DNA of 64,000 bases. Origin: Thermoanaerobaculia bacterium. Lineage in GTDB: Bacteria; Acidobacteriota; Thermoanaerobaculia; Multivoradales; Multivoraceae. Shown here one piece after another: positions 37,093-46,383 of the stretch. Within the stretch, counting starts at the first letter, position 1. Each line of letters begins with the position of its first letter. Made by a program: the position numbers and the translations under genes. The stretch is from the NCBI GenBank assembly GCA_022823665.1, contig JAJEHN010000009.1, positions 62,001-126,000 of the forward strand, in the 5' to 3' direction. The notes beneath the pieces were generated by a model that made no database searches, was not told the origin of the DNA, and saw nothing but the letters and a program-made list of their open reading frames with translations.

Positions 37093-38861
37093 CGCACCGG
37101 AACACCGGGTCGCTGCCCGCGGTCCTGCTCGCCGTGGCCGTTCTCGGTTGCGCCGGAGACTCCCGGCCCGCACCGCAACTTCCGGTCGCCGACCTCTCCT
37201 CGGCCGACGAAGCGCTACGTGCGCAGGTTGCCGGCTACGAGGCGCGTATCCGGGCTCTCCACGCGGAACGCGCAGCCGCGCCCGAACTCGCGGCCGCGGT
37301 CGGCGAACTCGGCCGCGTCTACCACGGACTGCAGCTTCTCCAGCCTGAAGCCCTCTACCTGCTCGAGAACGCGCTCGCCTGCTACCGCGAAGCGCAGCGA
37401 ATCGACCGGAACGACTGGCGCTGGACCTATCTGGAGGCCTTCGCGCTCGACGCACGCGGCGACCTGGAGCCCGCCACGCAAAGGTACCGGGCCGTGCTCG
37501 CGTCCACACCGAACCGGGTGACCGTGCTGCTCCGTCTCGCGGAAGTCGAACACCGGCTCGGTCGGTCGTCGGCAGCCGAGGCGCTCTGGAGAGAAGCCCT
37601 TGCCCTCGACCCGGACCAGCCGGCCGCCCACTACGGCCTCGGCCGCATCGCACTCGATGGTGGAGACGCGACTGCCGCCGCCGAAGCACTCGAGCGGGCA
37701 CTCGAACTGGCGCCCGCCGCCGGTCGCGTTCACCATGCCCTGGCCCTGACCCGGAGGGATCTGGGCGACCCGGATCGGGCAGGTTTCCATCTCGAACGGG
37801 CGAACGAAACCCCGGCCCCTGTAGACGACCCGCTGGTTCAGGGCCTCGTCCTTCTCCCCGCCGGAAGCGGCGCGACGCTCCAGCGTGGCCTGCTGGCGGT
37901 GCAGGCCGGCGCCCTGGACGATGCCGTCCGGCTGCTCGAGCGCGCGACCGAGGAAGACCCGGCCAACCTGGCCGCGCACCGCAACCTGGCGCTGGCGCTG
38001 ATCGACGCCGGCCGGCCGGACGAAGCGATCAGCGCGCTTCAGGCCCTCGCCCGGCTCGACCCGGCCGACGCCTGGACGCAATTGGAACTGGGCCGTCTGC
38101 TCGGTGTCCGCGGCCGTTTCGATCCGTCCATCACGCACCTGGAACGCGCGGTCGAGCTAGCACCGCGACACAAGCAGGCCCGCGTCGAGCTCGGCCTGGC
38201 CCTGGCGCGAGCCGGCAGGCCACGGGAAGCACTCCCGCAGTTCGAGACCGCACTGGAAATCGATCCCTTCTACACCGAGGTCCACAACCACCAGGCCGTC
38301 GTCCTCGCCGCCATGGGAAGACCGGAGGAGGGTGCCCGCCTGCTCCGGCAACGCCTGGACGCCGCGCCCGGCGACGGCGCCGCCGCGCGTGCCCTGAGCC
38401 GCATCCTGCGCCAGCAGCAGCGCTTCGACGAAGCCCGCCGCGTGCTGGCCGGCGCGTTGGCGGCCGTTCCCGACGACCCGCGGGACGAAGGCGCGCTGCG
38501 CCTGGAACTGGGGCGCCTGCTCGCCCTGGGAAACCAGCCCGCCCGGGCGCTCTCGGAACTCAACCGGGCGCGGCGGCTGGCGCCTGAACTGTTCGAGGCA
38601 GCCTTCCTGGCCGGACTCGTCTACGCCGAGCTCGGTCGGCTGGGCGATGCCGCCTCGGCCCACACGGCGGCGCTCGACGCGCGGCCCGATTTCGGTCCTG
38701 CCCGGCTCGCCCTGGCGGAGGTCCTGGCCCGGCGTGGGGAGTGCGGCGAGGCGATCGAGACGATCGAGGCCGGCCGCCGCCTGAATCCCTCGGACCGCAA
38801 CCTCGACCGCGCCCTCGCCGACCTGCGCCGATCCTGCGTCGAAGGCGGTGCATCCCAATAG
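37089..38861 (+). CDS. TPR lipoprotein (TPR2)
   Basis: 590 residues; GTG start coupled to the CRTAC1 gene. The signal ends LLAVAVLGCAG, a lipobox, so it is an envelope lipoprotein. After a helical N-terminal region (GRVYHGLQLLQPEALYLLEN) come about a dozen TPR units, for example HYGLGRIALDGGDATAAAEA and NLALALIDAGRPDEAISALQ. The central DPLVQGLVLLPAGSGATLQ segment is shared with TPR3 (DPLIGELAYLPAGSAALVQ), showing common descent. TPR units mediate protein-protein contacts; the constant pairing with a CRTAC1 lipoprotein suggests the two form a complex. Confidence 0.87.
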   Translation: MTHRNTGSLPAVLLAVAVLGCAGDSRPAPQLPVADLSSADEALRAQVAGYEARIRALHAERAAAPELAAAVGELGRVYHGLQLLQPEALYLLENALACYREAQRIDRNDWRWTYLEAFALDARGDLEPATQRYRAVLASTPNRVTVLLRLAEVEHRLGRSSAAEALWREALALDPDQPAAHYGLGRIALDGGDATAAAEALERALELAPAAGRVHHALALTRRDLGDPDRAGFHLERANETPAPVDDPLVQGLVLLPAGSGATLQRGLLAVQAGALDDAVRLLERATEEDPANLAAHRNLALALIDAGRPDEAISALQALARLDPADAWTQLELGRLLGVRGRFDPSITHLERAVELAPRHKQARVELGLALARAGRPREALPQFETALEIDPFYTEVHNHQAVVLAAMGRPEEGARLLRQRLDAAPGDGAAARALSRILRQQQRFDEARRVLAGALAAVPDDPRDEGALRLELGRLLALGNQPARALSELNRARRLAPELFEAAFLAGLVYAELGRLGDAASAHTAALDARPDFGPARLALAEVLARRGECGEAIETIEAGRRLNPSDRNLDRALADLRRSCVEGGASQ

Positions 38862-38875
38862 AGTTCAGCCCGACC

Positions 38876-41152
38876 GTGGCTCGAACCGGACGCAGCTATA
38901 GACCCGAGGGCCGCTGCTCGTGGCTGCTGGTCGCCTCGCTCCTGGCCCCGATTGCCGCCGGCGGCCAGCAGCCCTCCGGCCGGGCTACCGCCGTCGACGC
39001 GAGTCACGAGCGGATGCTCGCCACGTTGGAGGCGATCCGCACCGAAGACCTGGACGGCAACCCCTGGCTCGGCGAAGCCCCGGCCCGGGCCGCGCGTGAG
39101 GCGCTCGCGGCGGCCGCCGGCGCCCCCGCCGCCGCCCGGTTCCGGCTGCTGGTCGACCTGGCCGAGCAGGAACTCCGGATCGGTGACGAAGCCGCCGCCC
39201 TGCAGCGCTTCGGCGAAGCACACGCCCTCCTGACCGGCCAGTCCGGTTTGGCGGCCCAACTCGGAAGCGAGGCGACCGAGGTTCTGTTCCGGATCGCCGT
39301 CGCCTGGCTGCGATTCGGCGAAAGCCGCAACTGCGCGGGGATGCATGGCGCGGAAGCGTGCATCCTGCCGATCCGCGGTGAAGCGATCCACAGCGAACGC
39401 GAGGGCTCGGAGCAGGCGGCCCGCCTCCTCCGTGAGTACCTCGCGGCCGTGCCTCCGAACTCCGTCCAGCAGGTCAAGGCGAGGTGGCTCCTGAACCTGG
39501 CCCACATGACCCTGGGCGACCATCCGGCCGCCGTCGAGCCGGAGCACCGGCTGCCGCTCACAGCCTTCGGCTCCGCCGCCGACTTCCCGCGCTTCGTCAA
39601 CGTGGCGCCCGAACTTGGCATCGACAGCTTCAACCTCTCGGGCGGCGCGGTGGTCGACGACTTCGACGGCGACTTCGACCTCGACATCTTCACCACGACC
39701 TTCGATCCGGCGGGCTCGCCCCGGCTCTTCCTGAACGACGGGCAGGGCGATTTCACCGACGCCTCCGCGGCGGCGGGCCTCGGCGGCCTCTACGGCGGAC
39801 TGAACGTCGTGCACGGCGACGCCGACAACGACGGCGACGTTGACCTCTTCGTGCTCCGCGGCGCCTGGTTCGGCCCGCACGGCCGCCATCCGAACTCGCT
39901 GCTGCTGAACGAGTCGGCCGACGGCGGCGAGGCCGGCCCGCCCGTCTTTCGGGACATCACCTTCCTCTCCGGCCTCGGCGAGGCCCACTACCCCACCCAG
40001 ACCGCCGCCTGGGCCGACTATGACAACGACGGCGACCTCGATCTCTTCGTCGGCAACGAGCACAGCCCGGCGGTCGATGCGCCGTCGCAGCTCTTCCGCA
40101 ACGAGGGGCCGGCCGAGGACGGCGTCCTCCGCTTCCGCGACGTCGCGGCGGAAGCCGGCGTGGCCCTCCGCGCCTTCGTCAAGGCGGCGGTGTGGGGCGA
40201 CTACGACGACGACCGCTTCCCCGATCTCTACGTCTCCGTGCTGGGCGGGCCCAACCGCCTCTACCGCAACCGCGGCGACGGCAGCTTCGAGGACGTAGCG
40301 GACCGACTCGGCGTCACCGGACCCCGGCAGAGCTTCCCGGCCTGGTTCTGGGACTTCGACAACGACGGCCACCTGGACCTCTTCGTCTCCAGCTACACCG
40401 GGGACCGCGGCGGCCTGGGCTTCGTCGCCGCCAGCTATCAGGGCTATCCCGGACCGTGGGAACTGGCCAGGCTCTACCGGGGCGACGGCGAGGGCGGTTT
40501 CGAGGACGTAGCGGCGAGAAGCGGGCTCAACCGCCTGCAGCTTCCGATGGGCTCGAACTTCGGCGACCTGGACCACGACGGCTACCTCGACTTCTACCTC
40601 GGCACCGGGTATCCGGACTACGAAGCGGTCATGCCGAACGTCCTCTACCGGAACCTGGCAGGCAGCCGCTTCGTGGACGTCAGCCTCGCCGCCGGATTCG
40701 GCCACCTGCAGAAGGGCCATGCGGTCGCCTTCGCCGACCTCGACGGCGACGGCGACCTGGACGTCTTCGAGCAGATGGGGGGCGCCTATCCCGGCGACCG
40801 TTTCGGCGACGCCCTGTTCCAAAACCCCGGCTTCGACAACCGCTGGCTGGCGCTGAAGCTGGTGGGAACGGAGAGCAACCGTTCGGCGATCGGCGCCCGT
40901 ATCCGGGTCGACCTCGCGGACCCGGACGGCGCGCGACGCAGCGTCTACCGCCGCGTGAACGGCGGCGGCAGCTTCGGCGGCAACCCGCTGCGCCAGACGA
41001 TCGGCCTTGGCAGGCCGGAAGTAGTCGAGCGGGTCGCCGTGTACTGGCCGGCGACCGACCGTTCGCAGAGCTTCACCGAGGTGGAGCCGGACCGGCTCTA
41101 TCGCATCGTCGAGGGACGGGAGGAACTGGAGCTCCTCGTTCCGCGCCGGTAA
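38876..41152 (+). CDS. CRTAC1-type protein 3 with N-terminal helical (TPR-like) region
   Basis: 758 residues from a GTG 14 bp after TPR2, opening a signal peptide (CSWLLVASLLAPIAAGG). Unlike the other three, about 200 residues of alpha-helical, TPR-like sequence (RFRLLVDLAEQELRIGDEAA, VLFRIAVAWLRFGES) precede the propeller. It thus resembles a natural fusion of the two partner types, and no separate TPR gene follows. FG-GAP loops include DFDGDFDLDIFTTT, DADNDGDVDLFVLRG, DYDNDGDLDLFVGNE and DLDGDGDLDVFEQMG. The C-terminal ASPIC/UnbV part has RWLALKLVGTESNRSAIGAR and NPLRQTIGLG. Directly upstream of the first receptor, but separated from it by a promoter. Confidence 0.87.
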   Translation: MARTGRSYRPEGRCSWLLVASLLAPIAAGGQQPSGRATAVDASHERMLATLEAIRTEDLDGNPWLGEAPARAAREALAAAAGAPAAARFRLLVDLAEQELRIGDEAAALQRFGEAHALLTGQSGLAAQLGSEATEVLFRIAVAWLRFGESRNCAGMHGAEACILPIRGEAIHSEREGSEQAARLLREYLAAVPPNSVQQVKARWLLNLAHMTLGDHPAAVEPEHRLPLTAFGSAADFPRFVNVAPELGIDSFNLSGGAVVDDFDGDFDLDIFTTTFDPAGSPRLFLNDGQGDFTDASAAAGLGGLYGGLNVVHGDADNDGDVDLFVLRGAWFGPHGRHPNSLLLNESADGGEAGPPVFRDITFLSGLGEAHYPTQTAAWADYDNDGDLDLFVGNEHSPAVDAPSQLFRNEGPAEDGVLRFRDVAAEAGVALRAFVKAAVWGDYDDDRFPDLYVSVLGGPNRLYRNRGDGSFEDVADRLGVTGPRQSFPAWFWDFDNDGHLDLFVSSYTGDRGGLGFVAASYQGYPGPWELARLYRGDGEGGFEDVAARSGLNRLQLPMGSNFGDLDHDGYLDFYLGTGYPDYEAVMPNVLYRNLAGSRFVDVSLAAGFGHLQKGHAVAFADLDGDGDLDVFEQMGGAYPGDRFGDALFQNPGFDNRWLALKLVGTESNRSAIGARIRVDLADPDGARRSVYRRVNGGGSFGGNPLRQTIGLGRPEVVERVAVYWPATDRSQSFTEVEPDRLYRIVEGREELELLVPRR

Positions 41153-41257
41153 CTCCCATGGCACGTGCCGAGGATCAGCGCAAGCTCTCCAAGATGCTGA
41201 ACAGCGAACCAACATCTTGAATCGGAGCGTCCTGTTCGACCCCTGTGCGGACCCGAT

Positions 41258-41286
41258 TTGACATTGCGCATGGACTCAGTGAGGAT
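41258..41286 (+). promoter_or_regulatory. Possible promoter of TonB receptor 1
   Basis: A consensus -35 TTGACA at 41258-41263 is followed after 17 bp by GAGGAT (41281-41286), a weak -10. It lies in the 188-bp gap before receptor 1, the only sizeable gap in this part of the run. A 20-codon reading frame at 41158 in the same gap has no support. Confidence 0.4.
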
Positions 41287-41340
41287 GCCCCGCTTTCTTT
41301 ATCCGCATCTCATCGAAACCGACCAAGGAGGATGATCTCG

Positions 41341-44300
41341 ATGAAGCGACTTTTCGCGGCCGCCTTGCTGCTGCTTCTGCCCGTCGGCGCCATTGCCGAC
41401 GCGCCGGAAACGGCGACGATCAGCGGCCAGGTAGTTGACCCCGGCGGCTCCGCGCTGCCCGGCGTGAGCGTCACGCTGAGCGGCGAGCGCGGGGACAAGT
41501 TCGGCATCACCGACGAGAACGGCGCCTACCGCTTCGTCGGCGTGACGCCCGGCGACTACACGCTGACCGCCACGCTGGAAGGCCTCGGCGAAGCCGCGGC
41601 TCAGGTGCGCGCCGTAGCCGGCGATCGCACATCCCTGGACCTCACGCTGCAGGCGGCGATCGAGGGCGAGGTCACGGTCACCGGCGAGACGCCCATGGTC
41701 GACAAGTTCAACGTCTCCGCCGGCGCCACGGTCTCCGGCGAGATCGGCGAACAGATCGGCGGCGTTACCCGCACCTACTACGGCATCATCAACGCTCTGC
41801 CCGGCGTCACCGCCGACGCGGAGAACGACGACATCCAGCAGACCCGTCCCTCGGTCAACGGCGCGCACTTCGCCGACCAGGGCGTGTTCATCGACGGCGT
41901 CGACACGACCTTCGCCAAGTTCGGCGGCAGCCGCGTCCGGGTGCCGACGACGGCGCTCACCGAGGTCTCGATGGAGGCCGGCGGGTCGTCCGCCGAGTAC
42001 GGCCGCTACGTCGGCTCCGCCACGAACGTGATCGTCAAGTCCGGAACGAACCGGTTCCACGCGGACACGCTCTGGAACCACCAGCGGATCGACTGGGGCG
42101 CCGACTACAAGGATCAGCCTTCCCTGACCGAGCGGACGAACAAGCCCTATCCGGCCGACTGGTTCCAGCGCTGCCACGGCGACGAGCGGGACCAGGGCCG
42201 CGGCCTGATCCCCGGCGGCACGGACGGCTCCCGCGAGCTCGAGCCCTGTCGGCCCGGCGGCTCCGAGTGGGCCGGCGCCAGCGATGGCTTCGAGGTTTCC
42301 TTCGGCGGTCCGATCGCGCGCGACAAGTTCTGGTTCTACACCGGCTACAGCGAGTTCGACGACGCGTACTCGGAGCGGCTGGTCGGCGGCGACCCGTACG
42401 ACATCAGCCTGTTCGACGACACGCGGATCATGAAGCTGAACCTGCAGGCGACCAACGCCCACTCGATGAACGCTTCCTGGATCGAAACCCCGACCTTCAG
42501 GAACTACTTCAATCCGCAGTCCTTCGACTACTGGACGCCGACGCCGCACGAGAACGACAGCGAACTGGCGACGGTCAACTGGAACTGGGCGCTCTCGTCC
42601 AACTGGTTCCTGGAGGCCAAGCTGGCGACGCAGGAGACCCAGGAGAACAAGTTCCTGGGTTGCCACAACACGCTGTCCCAGGACAATCCCGACGTTCTGA
42701 CGGCCGAGGGCACGCCGATCCTGGAGTGGTTGGGGCTCAACCACCTGCCCGAGGTTCCGGCCGAGATGGTCACGACCTGCCTGCAGGCGAAGGCGCTGGA
42801 TCGCGGTCCGGAAGCGGGTCACTCCGAACTCGACACCTCGGGTGGCGATGCGAACTTCCCGTTGCGGTTCCCGTTCGACCCGGACCAGGGCTTCTTCTGG
42901 CCGGGCAACAACTACAACGTGTACGTGGATGGCGAGAACCTGGGCGCCTGGCACAACGGCTGGATCCTCTCGGACGGCTTCGGCTTCAACGGCTTCCCCC
43001 GGGAACAGGCGAACGTCGGCCTGACCCAGTTCGTCGGCGCCAACCATGAGCTGAAGTACGGCATCGACTACCAGGACACGAAGTGGGAGGGTGAGAACGC
43101 CCGGACGTCCTTCATGAACGGATGGGGTTACGACTCCTACAACCCGTTCGGATACGGAGGCGCCGGCGGCCTGGGCGACGACAGTTGCTCGCTTACCCGC
43201 AACGCCGGCACGTCGCCGGACAACCCGCACTGGTCCGGTCTGACGACCCGCGGTCGCGGCTGCACCTACGTCGACTACAACTCGCCCAAGTTGAGCTGCC
43301 TGGGTCCCGTTGGCGAGGAGCTCACACCGTTCGAGATCACGATGGTCGACGGTCAGATTCACCGGCCGGACTTCGACGAAGGGAACTGCCTCGGCCGCGG
43401 CAGCGGAGACGCCGAGATGAAGGACACGGCCTTCTACCTGCGGGACCGCTTCACGGTCGGTGACCACTGGACCTTCAACGTCGGCGCGCGCGCCGAGATC
43501 CAGGAGGGCTGGAACGACATCCGGCGCAAGGTCGTGGATGCGACTTACGTCGATCCCCGGTTCAACGCGACCTACGACGTGAAGGGCGACGGTCGCCTGC
43601 TGTTCACGGCCAACTGGGGCCAGTACCACGCGATGCTGAACCAGGCCTGGATCGCCGGCGGCGGCGATGTGTCGGGCGGCATGCACGACCTGTGGAACGG
43701 CTACGAGGGCTACGAGGTCTGGCTGTTCTGCGACCCGATCGAGGCAATCGTGTTCTGCCCCGTTCCGGATCGCCTGGACACCCGGCGCGCCGGCACGGTC
43801 GGTGCCCGACAGGCCGGCTACAACTTCGCCTGGAGCACTCTGGTGCCGGGCCTCATGTGGGACGCTGTCCGTCCCTGCCGCGACGGCGAGATGTCCGGCG
43901 TGGACTGTGAGATCTGGGAGCACGACATCGATCCCTACTACCGGGAGGATGTGATCCTCGGTCTCGAGTGGCAGTTCGCTCCGAACTGGGCCCTCGACGT
44001 GAAGTACATCGACTGGTCGATGCAGGACATGATGTTCTCCAACACCCAGCTCGATCACAAGGGCCGCAACACGTTCATCACGGGCAACTACCACGACCTG
44101 GCGCAGATCGTCACGAACGCGGCGGACGCCCGCGAGGCCAAGGGCATCGACCGGCAACTCAACGACGAGGCGCTGGCCCTTGCCGATCCCGCCAAGAACG
44201 GCTATCGGGGTCTGCAGATCCAGCTCAACCGGCGGTTCGCCAACGGCTGGGCCCTCTACAACAACGTTGCGTGGTCGGAAACCGACACCACCGGCGCCGG

Positions 44301-44943
44301 CGCCTGGTGGAACAACACGAACGCCACCTACCTCGAGAGCCTGAGTGCCGTGCTGACGCAGGAGATCATCGATCTCTGCGATGCCGGCCAGATGGTTCCC
44401 GATCGGCGTACGGGACGTACGGAACTGTTCCCGGTGAACTGCAACCAGGCGCTGTCGGAGTGGATCGGATACCCGGTGTCGATGATCAACCGGCGCGGCC
44501 TGAACCAGGCCTACGACCGGACCTGGATCTACAACTCCTTCGGGTTCAAGACCTGGCGCCTGGGCAGCCACGACCTGACCCTGTCGGGTCACCTGAGCTT
44601 CCAGACAGGAACGCCCTGGGTGCGGAGCGAGGGCGTGTCGATCGTCAACGTCGATCCGAACGATCCGAAGCCGGGTACTCCGAACGACGGCGTCGGCTTC
44701 AACCTGCATGCTCCGGGCACGCAGGGACGCTTCACCTCGGACGAGTACACCCTCAACCTGAGCGGCGCCTGGGGCTTCCCCATGGGCTACCGCGACGTGC
44801 GAGGCGAAGTCCGGGTCGAGGCGCTGAACGTGACGAACCAGCAGCGGCGACGCTCCTGGGGCGGTGACGGCCAGGTCTACCCGGTGCGGCGCTTCTTCCA
44901 GCGTCCGCGCCAGGTGCGCGCCTCGCTGAGGTTCCGCTTCTAG
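41341..44943 (+). CDS. TonB-dependent receptor with carboxypeptidase-regulatory domain (receptor 1)
   Basis: 1200 residues from the ATG nine bases after AAGGAGG; an earlier ATG at 41332 is too close to that site. Order: signal peptide (LFAAALLLLLPVGAIADA); a CarboxypepD_reg-like beta-sandwich (about 25-105, ISGQVVDPGGSALPGVSVTL); plug (about 115-250) with TYYGIINALPGVTADAEN, RPSVNGAHFADQGVFIDGVD and NVIVKSGTNRFHADTL; then a long beta-barrel ending in the C-terminal aromatic ASLRFRF. This is the Oar/SusC-like outer-membrane class that imports large substrates using TonB energy. No TonB box is obvious. It is the most divergent of the four paralogues. Substrate unknown. Confidence 0.92.
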   Translation: MKRLFAAALLLLLPVGAIADAPETATISGQVVDPGGSALPGVSVTLSGERGDKFGITDENGAYRFVGVTPGDYTLTATLEGLGEAAAQVRAVAGDRTSLDLTLQAAIEGEVTVTGETPMVDKFNVSAGATVSGEIGEQIGGVTRTYYGIINALPGVTADAENDDIQQTRPSVNGAHFADQGVFIDGVDTTFAKFGGSRVRVPTTALTEVSMEAGGSSAEYGRYVGSATNVIVKSGTNRFHADTLWNHQRIDWGADYKDQPSLTERTNKPYPADWFQRCHGDERDQGRGLIPGGTDGSRELEPCRPGGSEWAGASDGFEVSFGGPIARDKFWFYTGYSEFDDAYSERLVGGDPYDISLFDDTRIMKLNLQATNAHSMNASWIETPTFRNYFNPQSFDYWTPTPHENDSELATVNWNWALSSNWFLEAKLATQETQENKFLGCHNTLSQDNPDVLTAEGTPILEWLGLNHLPEVPAEMVTTCLQAKALDRGPEAGHSELDTSGGDANFPLRFPFDPDQGFFWPGNNYNVYVDGENLGAWHNGWILSDGFGFNGFPREQANVGLTQFVGANHELKYGIDYQDTKWEGENARTSFMNGWGYDSYNPFGYGGAGGLGDDSCSLTRNAGTSPDNPHWSGLTTRGRGCTYVDYNSPKLSCLGPVGEELTPFEITMVDGQIHRPDFDEGNCLGRGSGDAEMKDTAFYLRDRFTVGDHWTFNVGARAEIQEGWNDIRRKVVDATYVDPRFNATYDVKGDGRLLFTANWGQYHAMLNQAWIAGGGDVSGGMHDLWNGYEGYEVWLFCDPIEAIVFCPVPDRLDTRRAGTVGARQAGYNFAWSTLVPGLMWDAVRPCRDGEMSGVDCEIWEHDIDPYYREDVILGLEWQFAPNWALDVKYIDWSMQDMMFSNTQLDHKGRNTFITGNYHDLAQIVTNAADAREAKGIDRQLNDEALALADPAKNGYRGLQIQLNRRFANGWALYNNVAWSETDTTGAGAWWNNTNATYLESLSAVLTQEIIDLCDAGQMVPDRRTGRTELFPVNCNQALSEWIGYPVSMINRRGLNQAYDRTWIYNSFGFKTWRLGSHDLTLSGHLSFQTGTPWVRSEGVSIVNVDPNDPKPGTPNDGVGFNLHAPGTQGRFTSDEYTLNLSGAWGFPMGYRDVRGEVRVEALNVTNQQRRRSWGGDGQVYPVRRFFQRPRQVRASLRFRF

Positions 44944-44993
44944 AAGCTGGACCGTACAGAGCTTCGGGCCATGTGCCCGGAGTTCAGGGAATC

Positions 44994-45027
44994 AAGGGAG
45001 AGGGCTTCGGCTCTCTCCCTTTTTCTT
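44994..45027 (+). terminator. Intrinsic terminator after receptor 1
   Basis: A 12-bp stem (AAGGGAGAGGGC with GCTCTCTCCCTT, one G-U pair) closed by a TTCG tetraloop and followed by TTTTTCTTT. It lies 50 bp after the receptor stop. Confidence 0.9.
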
Positions 45028-45211
45028 TGCCCGCTTCTCGCGCCGGCCGGCGCGCCCAGCAAACAGCCGCCCCTGATTCGATCTGGCCGATTTGCCCGCC
45101 GACGCGCAGCTTCCAACAAACCGGCGGGAAGGCTTAATGTGCTTGACTCGGGTAAGCGGCAACCGGAGGCGACATGGGTCTTGGGAAGGCCTTCTGAGGG
45201 ATGAGCCGGCG

Positions 45212-45451
45212 CTACTCGGCCTCGTCGTCGGCAATATCCAGCGTTCGAGGCCGGTCCAGGTCGATTCCGGACCTGAGCCCCTCGCCGCCCACCGTCACGA
45301 GCCGGAACGGTCGAGGCGGGTCGGGCTCGCGCCCCTTGAGCGCGTCGTCCAGCGTGTCGGCGATGAACCGACTCAAGCTGACTCCCCGCCTCGCCGCCGC
45401 ACGGCGCACCTGCATGGCCAGCCCGTCATCAAGAGAGATCGTCGTCCTCAT
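45212..45451 (-). CDS. Ribbon-helix-helix antitoxin-like protein, no toxin partner
   Basis: 79 residues. The start MRTTISLDDGLAMQVRRAA followed by GVSLSRFIADTLDDAL is a ribbon-helix-helix DNA-binding fold of VapB/CopG type; the tail (GIDLDRPRTLDIADDEAE) is the Asp-rich segment that in VapB proteins wraps the VapC toxin. A toxin gene normally follows directly, but here the terminator and the end of receptor 1 come next on this strand. It is thus either an orphan antitoxin or a remnant. It lies with the nuclease-like gene on the strand opposite to the receptor array, which suggests an insertion. Confidence 0.7.
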   Translation of the reverse strand: MRTTISLDDGLAMQVRRAAARRGVSLSRFIADTLDDALKGREPDPPRPFRLVTVGGEGLRSGIDLDRPRTLDIADDEAE

Positions 45452-45511
45452 GGTGTGCAGAGCAGCAACCTGGAGTCATCAGCGCATCAACTGCGGTCCT
45501 GGCACGCCGGC

Positions 45512-46120
45512 TTACGCAAACGACCGCGGCTCGAAGTCCTCGGCGTTGACGATGCTGGCGCTGTTGCCGGTGGCGCGGATGACGAACAGTCCCTGACGCT
45601 CGGCGTAGGCCGTGACGGAGTCGCCGCCCTCGAGATAGGCCACGGCGCCGTAGACGGTCCGCCCGCGATACTCGGGGTACCACTCCAGGAACCGCGACAG
45701 CTTCTCCACGAAGTGGCGGACGGCCTCCGGGCGCAACGTCGTCTTGACCTCTACCGCGACCACCTGGCTGCCGTTGGTCGCCAGAATGTCGATCTCGAAG
45801 TGCTCTCCGTTCCGCCGCTTGCGGGCACGCTGGCCCGTCCCCTCGACCTCGACGCCCCGAGCCTGCAGCAGACGGACCAGGTCGCCCTCCACCAGGCTCT
45901 CCACCAGCTTGCCCCACTGAGTCGTGAACAGGTTCTCGGCCCGCTTGAGACGCCGGTCCGTTTCCTGCATCCGGCGGTCCGTCTCTTGCATCCGGCGGTC
46001 CGTTTCCAGCGTCTTCGCTCGCTGGCTATCTCGAATCTCGCGAATACTCCTCGTCAGCTCGACGAGTTGTTCCATCGTGACGGGAGCCTCCAGGCTTCCT
46101 TCAGGTGAATGCGTAGCCAC
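45512..46120 (-). CDS. Coiled-coil protein with PD-(D/E)XK nuclease-like domain (DUF3782-like)
   Basis: 202 residues from a GTG; an ATG at 46073-46075 is a second possible start. The N-terminal third is a coiled coil with a repeated ETDRRMQ heptad. The rest has the restriction-endonuclease-like core EHFEIDILATNGSQVVAVEVKTTL: Asp, then Glu-x-Lys in the expected spacing. Proteins of this type are common in cyanobacteria and other repeat-rich genomes and their function is unknown; they may bind or cut nucleic acid. It precedes the antitoxin-like gene on the same strand (60 bp apart). Confidence 0.7.
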   Translation of the reverse strand: MATHSPEGSLEAPVTMEQLVELTRSIREIRDSQRAKTLETDRRMQETDRRMQETDRRLKRAENLFTTQWGKLVESLVEGDLVRLLQARGVEVEGTGQRARKRRNGEHFEIDILATNGSQVVAVEVKTTLRPEAVRHFVEKLSRFLEWYPEYRGRTVYGAVAYLEGGDSVTAYAERQGLFVIRATGNSASIVNAEDFEPRSFA

Positions 46121-46313
46121 TGCCGTTACTCCCAGGTCGCGGCATCCGTGATGCCGAGGGGCTCAGTTGATGGAAGGCGGTCGCCCGCGCCGCGGTTCGG
46201 AACCGGAGCATCGTACCGCGCAGATCATCAGCCCCGAACGACCTGCCGAGGCAAGAACCTCGATCCAATCGGCTGGAACCGCCATGCCGCCAAAGGCGGA
46301 AACCGCGCCCCCC

Positions 46314-46340
46314 TTGACATCCTTCCCGCTCGTGTATAGT
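46314..46340 (+). promoter_or_regulatory. Promoter of TonB receptor 2
   Basis: TTGACA (46314-46319), 15 bp, TATAGT (46335-46340). The spacer is short, but the boxes are near consensus and the same TATAGT occurs at the matching place before receptors 3 and 4. The downstream leader (CATTCCCTACAAC, then GATCCGAGGAG) is nearly identical to that of receptor 3. The remaining ~190 bp back to the nuclease-like gene hold nothing recognisable. Confidence 0.65.
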
Positions 46341-46383
46341 CCCCTTCTCGCATTCCCTACAACTTGATCCGAGGAGGAGCTCA

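Noticed and set aside
41158..41220. 20-codon frame between CRTAC1 protein 3 and receptor 1
   Set aside because: No ribosome site, no hydrophobic or conserved feature; too short to support.
41299..44709. 1136-codon minus-strand open frame opposite receptor 1, and similar long frames opposite receptors 2-4
   Set aside because: They mirror the receptor codon pattern and lack any recognisable domain or ribosome site.
45930..46020. Short direct repeats in the nuclease-like gene as a CRISPR or tandem repeat array
   Set aside because: They encode a coiled-coil heptad (ETDRRMQ) repeated two to three times and have no spacer structure.
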